Below are positions 5,642 to 7,392 of a stretch of DNA of 7,392 nucleotides, piece after piece. A program made the position numbers and the translations under genes. Below the pieces are notes generated by a model that had not been told where the DNA came from, did no database searches, and saw only the letters and a program-made list of their open reading frames with translations. Numbering within the stretch: position 1 is the first letter of the stretch; each line of letters begins with the position of its first letter. Origin of the DNA: Actinomycetota bacterium (lineage in GTDB: Bacteria > Actinomycetota > Acidimicrobiia > Acidimicrobiales > Ilumatobacteraceae); contig WLEX01000058.1 in assembly GCA_009704065.1 (NCBI GenBank), positions 1 through 7,392 of the forward strand. Direction: 5' to 3'.

Positions 5642-6824
5642 AGTAAAGCGTCGTCGATTTAAAATAAGTCGCACGTTCAAGGTTGTCCTCCTCGCAGGGG
5701 TGGTCTATTTCTTTGTGCTTCCACTTGTTCCCGGATTCCGTTCGGCAGTCAGCGATCTCCAAACCATCGATCCGAATTTGTTGGTAGTTGCTTTGGGTCT
5801 TCAGGGATTTTCCCTGCTTGCGTATTCATTGCTGACACGAGCTGCTCTTGGCGAACATGGTGAACGAATCAGCTTGATGCGCCTCTTTCGAATTCAACTC
5901 AGTACGAAGGCATTAGGAAACATTGTTCCTGGTGGAAGTGCGGCAAGCACAGCGCTTGGTTACCGAATGATCACTATGTGCGGCATAGCAGGACCAGATG
6001 CTGCTTTTGCATTAGCGACTGCTGGTATTGGTTCAGCCGTTGTACTCAACTTTGTTCTGTGGGTCGGCTTAATCATTTCTATTCCTACACGCGGCGTAAA
6101 TGCTGCATACGGATCAGCTGCAATTGTCGGCGTGATCTTGATGGCCTTTGCTGCATTCATTATTTTTGGTCTCGTTGAAGGTCAGGGGCGCTCCGAACGT
6201 TTAGTGCGGTCCATCGCCCGCAGACTTCGATTCGATGAACACCATGCCGCCGAGGTGTTGCAACACCTTGGTTCTCGCATTGAGGACCTTTTTCGAGACA
6301 AGGCATTGCTTCGCCGAGTAGTGGGGTGGGCTGCACTTAACTGGACACTGGATGCATTGTCGTTGTGGGTTTTCTTGCGTGCTTTTGGAGGCACTCTTGG
6401 GTTCGACGCACTCATCGTGTCGTTTGGGTTAGCAAATGTGTTTTCTGTTATTCCCATTACGCCTGGTGGTCTCGGTCTGATCGAGGGCATCTATATCCCT
6501 ACCTTGGTTGGCTTTGGGATTACCCGGCCAATCGCAACTGTTGGCGTGTTGTCGTACCGCGTGGCGCAGTACTGGTTGCCCATTTTGGTGGGTTGGATTA
6601 GTTATCTCTCGTTGCGTGTCGGACCATATTCCATCGACAGAAAACGTAAGTTGGCGCCATTGCCGCGCGTTGCGACGGCTCAGACTCAACGAGGTCTTAC
6701 CACTGTCGATTGGGTAGAGAAATTTGCTCCTCGAGATCGCACGGGCCAGTTCCCCATGCCTGTTTTCGACCCTACTGACCTTGAGTTCAACGACGACACG
6801 GATGGCATGCCAAAACCCTTGTAG
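5607..6824 (+). CDS. Lysylphosphatidylglycerol synthase transmembrane-domain (UPF0104) family membrane protein
   Basis: This protein of up to 405 residues has about seven or eight hydrophobic segments: roughly 24-44, 57-80, 132-160, 166-190, 236-258, 266-284 and 296-338 (the last holding two). Two family-typical glycine/proline motifs are visible: GNIVPGGSAAS (104-114) and ITPGGLGLIEG (284-294). The Lys/Arg-rich start (KRRRFK) and an acidic 65-residue tail suggest both ends face the cytoplasm. Only the membrane half is present, without the cytosolic aminoacyl-transferase domain of MprF, so a lipid transport or flippase-like role is possible but not shown. The ATG at 5607 overlaps the serine hydrolase by 35 bp. 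ATG 5625 and GTG 5634 are also in frame and would shorten the overlap to 17 or 8 bp. No strong SD separates them. Translation is probably coupled to the upstream gene. Confidence 0.85.
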   Translation: MPISVTMVYVSEVKRRRFKISRTFKVVLLAGVVYFFVLPLVPGFRSAVSDLQTIDPNLLVVALGLQGFSLLAYSLLTRAALGEHGERISLMRLFRIQLSTKALGNIVPGGSAASTALGYRMITMCGIAGPDAAFALATAGIGSAVVLNFVLWVGLIISIPTRGVNAAYGSAAIVGVILMAFAAFIIFGLVEGQGRSERLVRSIARRLRFDEHHAAEVLQHLGSRIEDLFRDKALLRRVVGWAALNWTLDALSLWVFLRAFGGTLGFDALIVSFGLANVFSVIPITPGGLGLIEGIYIPTLVGFGITRPIATVGVLSYRVAQYWLPILVGWISYLSLRVGPYSIDRKRKLAPLPRVATAQTQRGLTTVDWVEKFAPRDRTGQFPMPVFDPTDLEFNDDTDGMPKPL

Positions 6825-6827
6825 CGT
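6822..6827 (+). promoter_or_regulatory. Putative -10 element (TAGCGT) of the MaoC gene, overlapping the upstream stop codon
   Basis: TAGCGT fits TAnnnT, is identical to the hexamer before mcd and has the same 8-nt spacing to its ATG (6836). Its TAG is the stop codon of the membrane protein gene. No SD is present before the ATG. This suggests the MaoC gene may have its own leaderless transcript even though it follows by only 11 bp, but the hexamer could be fortuitous. Confidence 0.4.
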
Positions 6828-6835
6828 TCAGTGCC

Positions 6836-7351
6836 ATGACAACACATGAACGCCCCTTTGGTCGCACCCTCGAAGATTTTATTCCTGGAGACGTTTTTCG
6901 GCACTGGCCAGGCAAAACCATCACTGAATATGACGATCATCTTTTTTGCATGATCACCATGAACCATCACCCACTTCACACAAACGATTGGTTTGCAAAA
7001 GAAAGTGTTCAAGGACGCAATGTGGTTGTCGGCAACCTTGTGTATTCATTAGTACTCGGCATGAGTGTTCCCGACATCAGCGGTGCAGCTATTGCAAACC
7101 TCGAAGTAGAAACGTTGCAACACAAGTTCCCTACATTCCATGGCGACACGATTCATGCAGAAACCCGTGTTCTCGAAGTCACTGAGAGCAAGTCGAAAAA
7201 CGATCGTGGCACTGTGTTGGTAGAGACCAAAGGTTTCAATCAAGACGGAAAAGAAGTGTGCTACTTCCGCCGCCGCGTCATGGTGTGGAAGCGTGAATTC
7301 GCTCCAAGCCGCCGCCGTCCATACGACGGACAGGACGTGTGGGCCGACTAA
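6836..7351 (+). CDS. MaoC-family (hotdog-fold) dehydratase, probable mesaconyl-CoA hydratase
   Basis: This 171-residue single-hotdog protein starts GRTLEDFIPGDV (9-20) and HWPGKTITEYDDHLF (23-37). It continues through TMNHHPLHTN (41-50), VVGNLVYSLVLGMSV (64-78) and PTFHGDTIHAET (99-110), with KSKNDRG (119-125) near the end. The pattern matches, from memory, MaoC proteins encoded beside malyl-CoA lyase and acyl-CoA dehydrogenase in actinobacterial ethylmalonyl-CoA gene sets. The expected reaction is reversible hydration of mesaconyl-CoA to beta-methylmalyl-CoA in the cytosol. The usual hydratase signature GDxNPxH reads MNHHPLH here: His48 is kept but the catalytic Asp position is Asn43. At 171 residues it is half the size of the double-hotdog proteobacterial enzyme, so a dimer would be needed. 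An enoyl-CoA hydratase of another pathway is the alternative. Confidence 0.87.
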   Translation: MTTHERPFGRTLEDFIPGDVFRHWPGKTITEYDDHLFCMITMNHHPLHTNDWFAKESVQGRNVVVGNLVYSLVLGMSVPDISGAAIANLEVETLQHKFPTFHGDTIHAETRVLEVTESKSKNDRGTVLVETKGFNQDGKEVCYFRRRVMVWKREFAPSRRRPYDGQDVWAD

Positions 7352-7358
7352 GTCGCCA

Positions 7359-7375
7359 CGACCGCATTGCGGTCG
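7359..7375. terminator. Hairpin downstream of the MaoC gene, probable transcription terminator
   Basis: CGACCGC (7359-7365) and GCGGTCG (7369-7375) form a perfect 7-bp GC-rich stem with an ATT loop, starting 7 bp after the TAA stop. No run of T follows on either strand, so it is not a classical intrinsic terminator. GC-rich hairpins without a U-tract are common 3' ends in actinobacteria. Bases 7376-7392 hold nothing recognisable. Confidence 0.5.
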
Positions 7376-7392
7376 GAATAATCGAGTGGGGA

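Overview
The window looks like chromosomal metabolic DNA from a bacterium, most likely an actinobacterium of moderate GC (about half GC by eye, not computed). The lineage is inferred from gene content and from the start signals: most first-in-unit genes lack a Shine-Dalgarno sequence and instead carry a TAnnnT hexamer 6-8 nt before the start codon, as expected for leaderless transcripts. An Acidimicrobiia-like aquatic actinobacterium would fit, but the window alone cannot settle that. There is no RNA gene, CRISPR array, insertion sequence or phage gene.

Layout. Bases 1-198 (+) are the tail of a dienelactone hydrolase-like gene. It converges, with a 3-bp gap, on a two-gene minus-strand operon (2140 down to 202). 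That operon encodes a Chloroflexus-type malyl-CoA/beta-methylmalyl-CoA lyase and then a CitE-like protein resembling (3S)-malyl-CoA thioesterase. A HAD-family gene (2171-2851, +) is divergent from this operon across only 30 bp. It converges with zero spacing on a long acyl-CoA dehydrogenase (4453 down to 2852), best read as methylsuccinyl-CoA dehydrogenase. A 138-bp divergent promoter region follows. After it come a serine hydrolase of the beta-lactamase fold (4592-5641, +), an overlapping polytopic membrane protein of the LPG-synthase/UPF0104 type (5607-6824), and a single-hotdog MaoC hydratase (6836-7351). A hairpin (7359-7375) closes the run.

How the genes fit together. Four enzymes line up as consecutive late steps of the ethylmalonyl-CoA pathway. 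The dehydrogenase turns methylsuccinyl-CoA into mesaconyl-CoA. The MaoC protein hydrates mesaconyl-CoA to beta-methylmalyl-CoA. The lyase cleaves this to propionyl-CoA and glyoxylate and can join glyoxylate to acetyl-CoA. The CitE-like protein would release malate from malyl-CoA. Crotonyl-CoA carboxylase/reductase, ethylmalonyl-CoA mutase and the epimerase are not in the window, so the pathway assignment is inferred from this half. The HAD protein, the serine hydrolase and the membrane protein have no evident role in it.

I see no clearly new defence or mobile system. The most notable points are the consistent leaderless-promoter architecture, a 30-bp back-to-back promoter, and unusual residues at the active-site motifs of the MaoC and HAD proteins.
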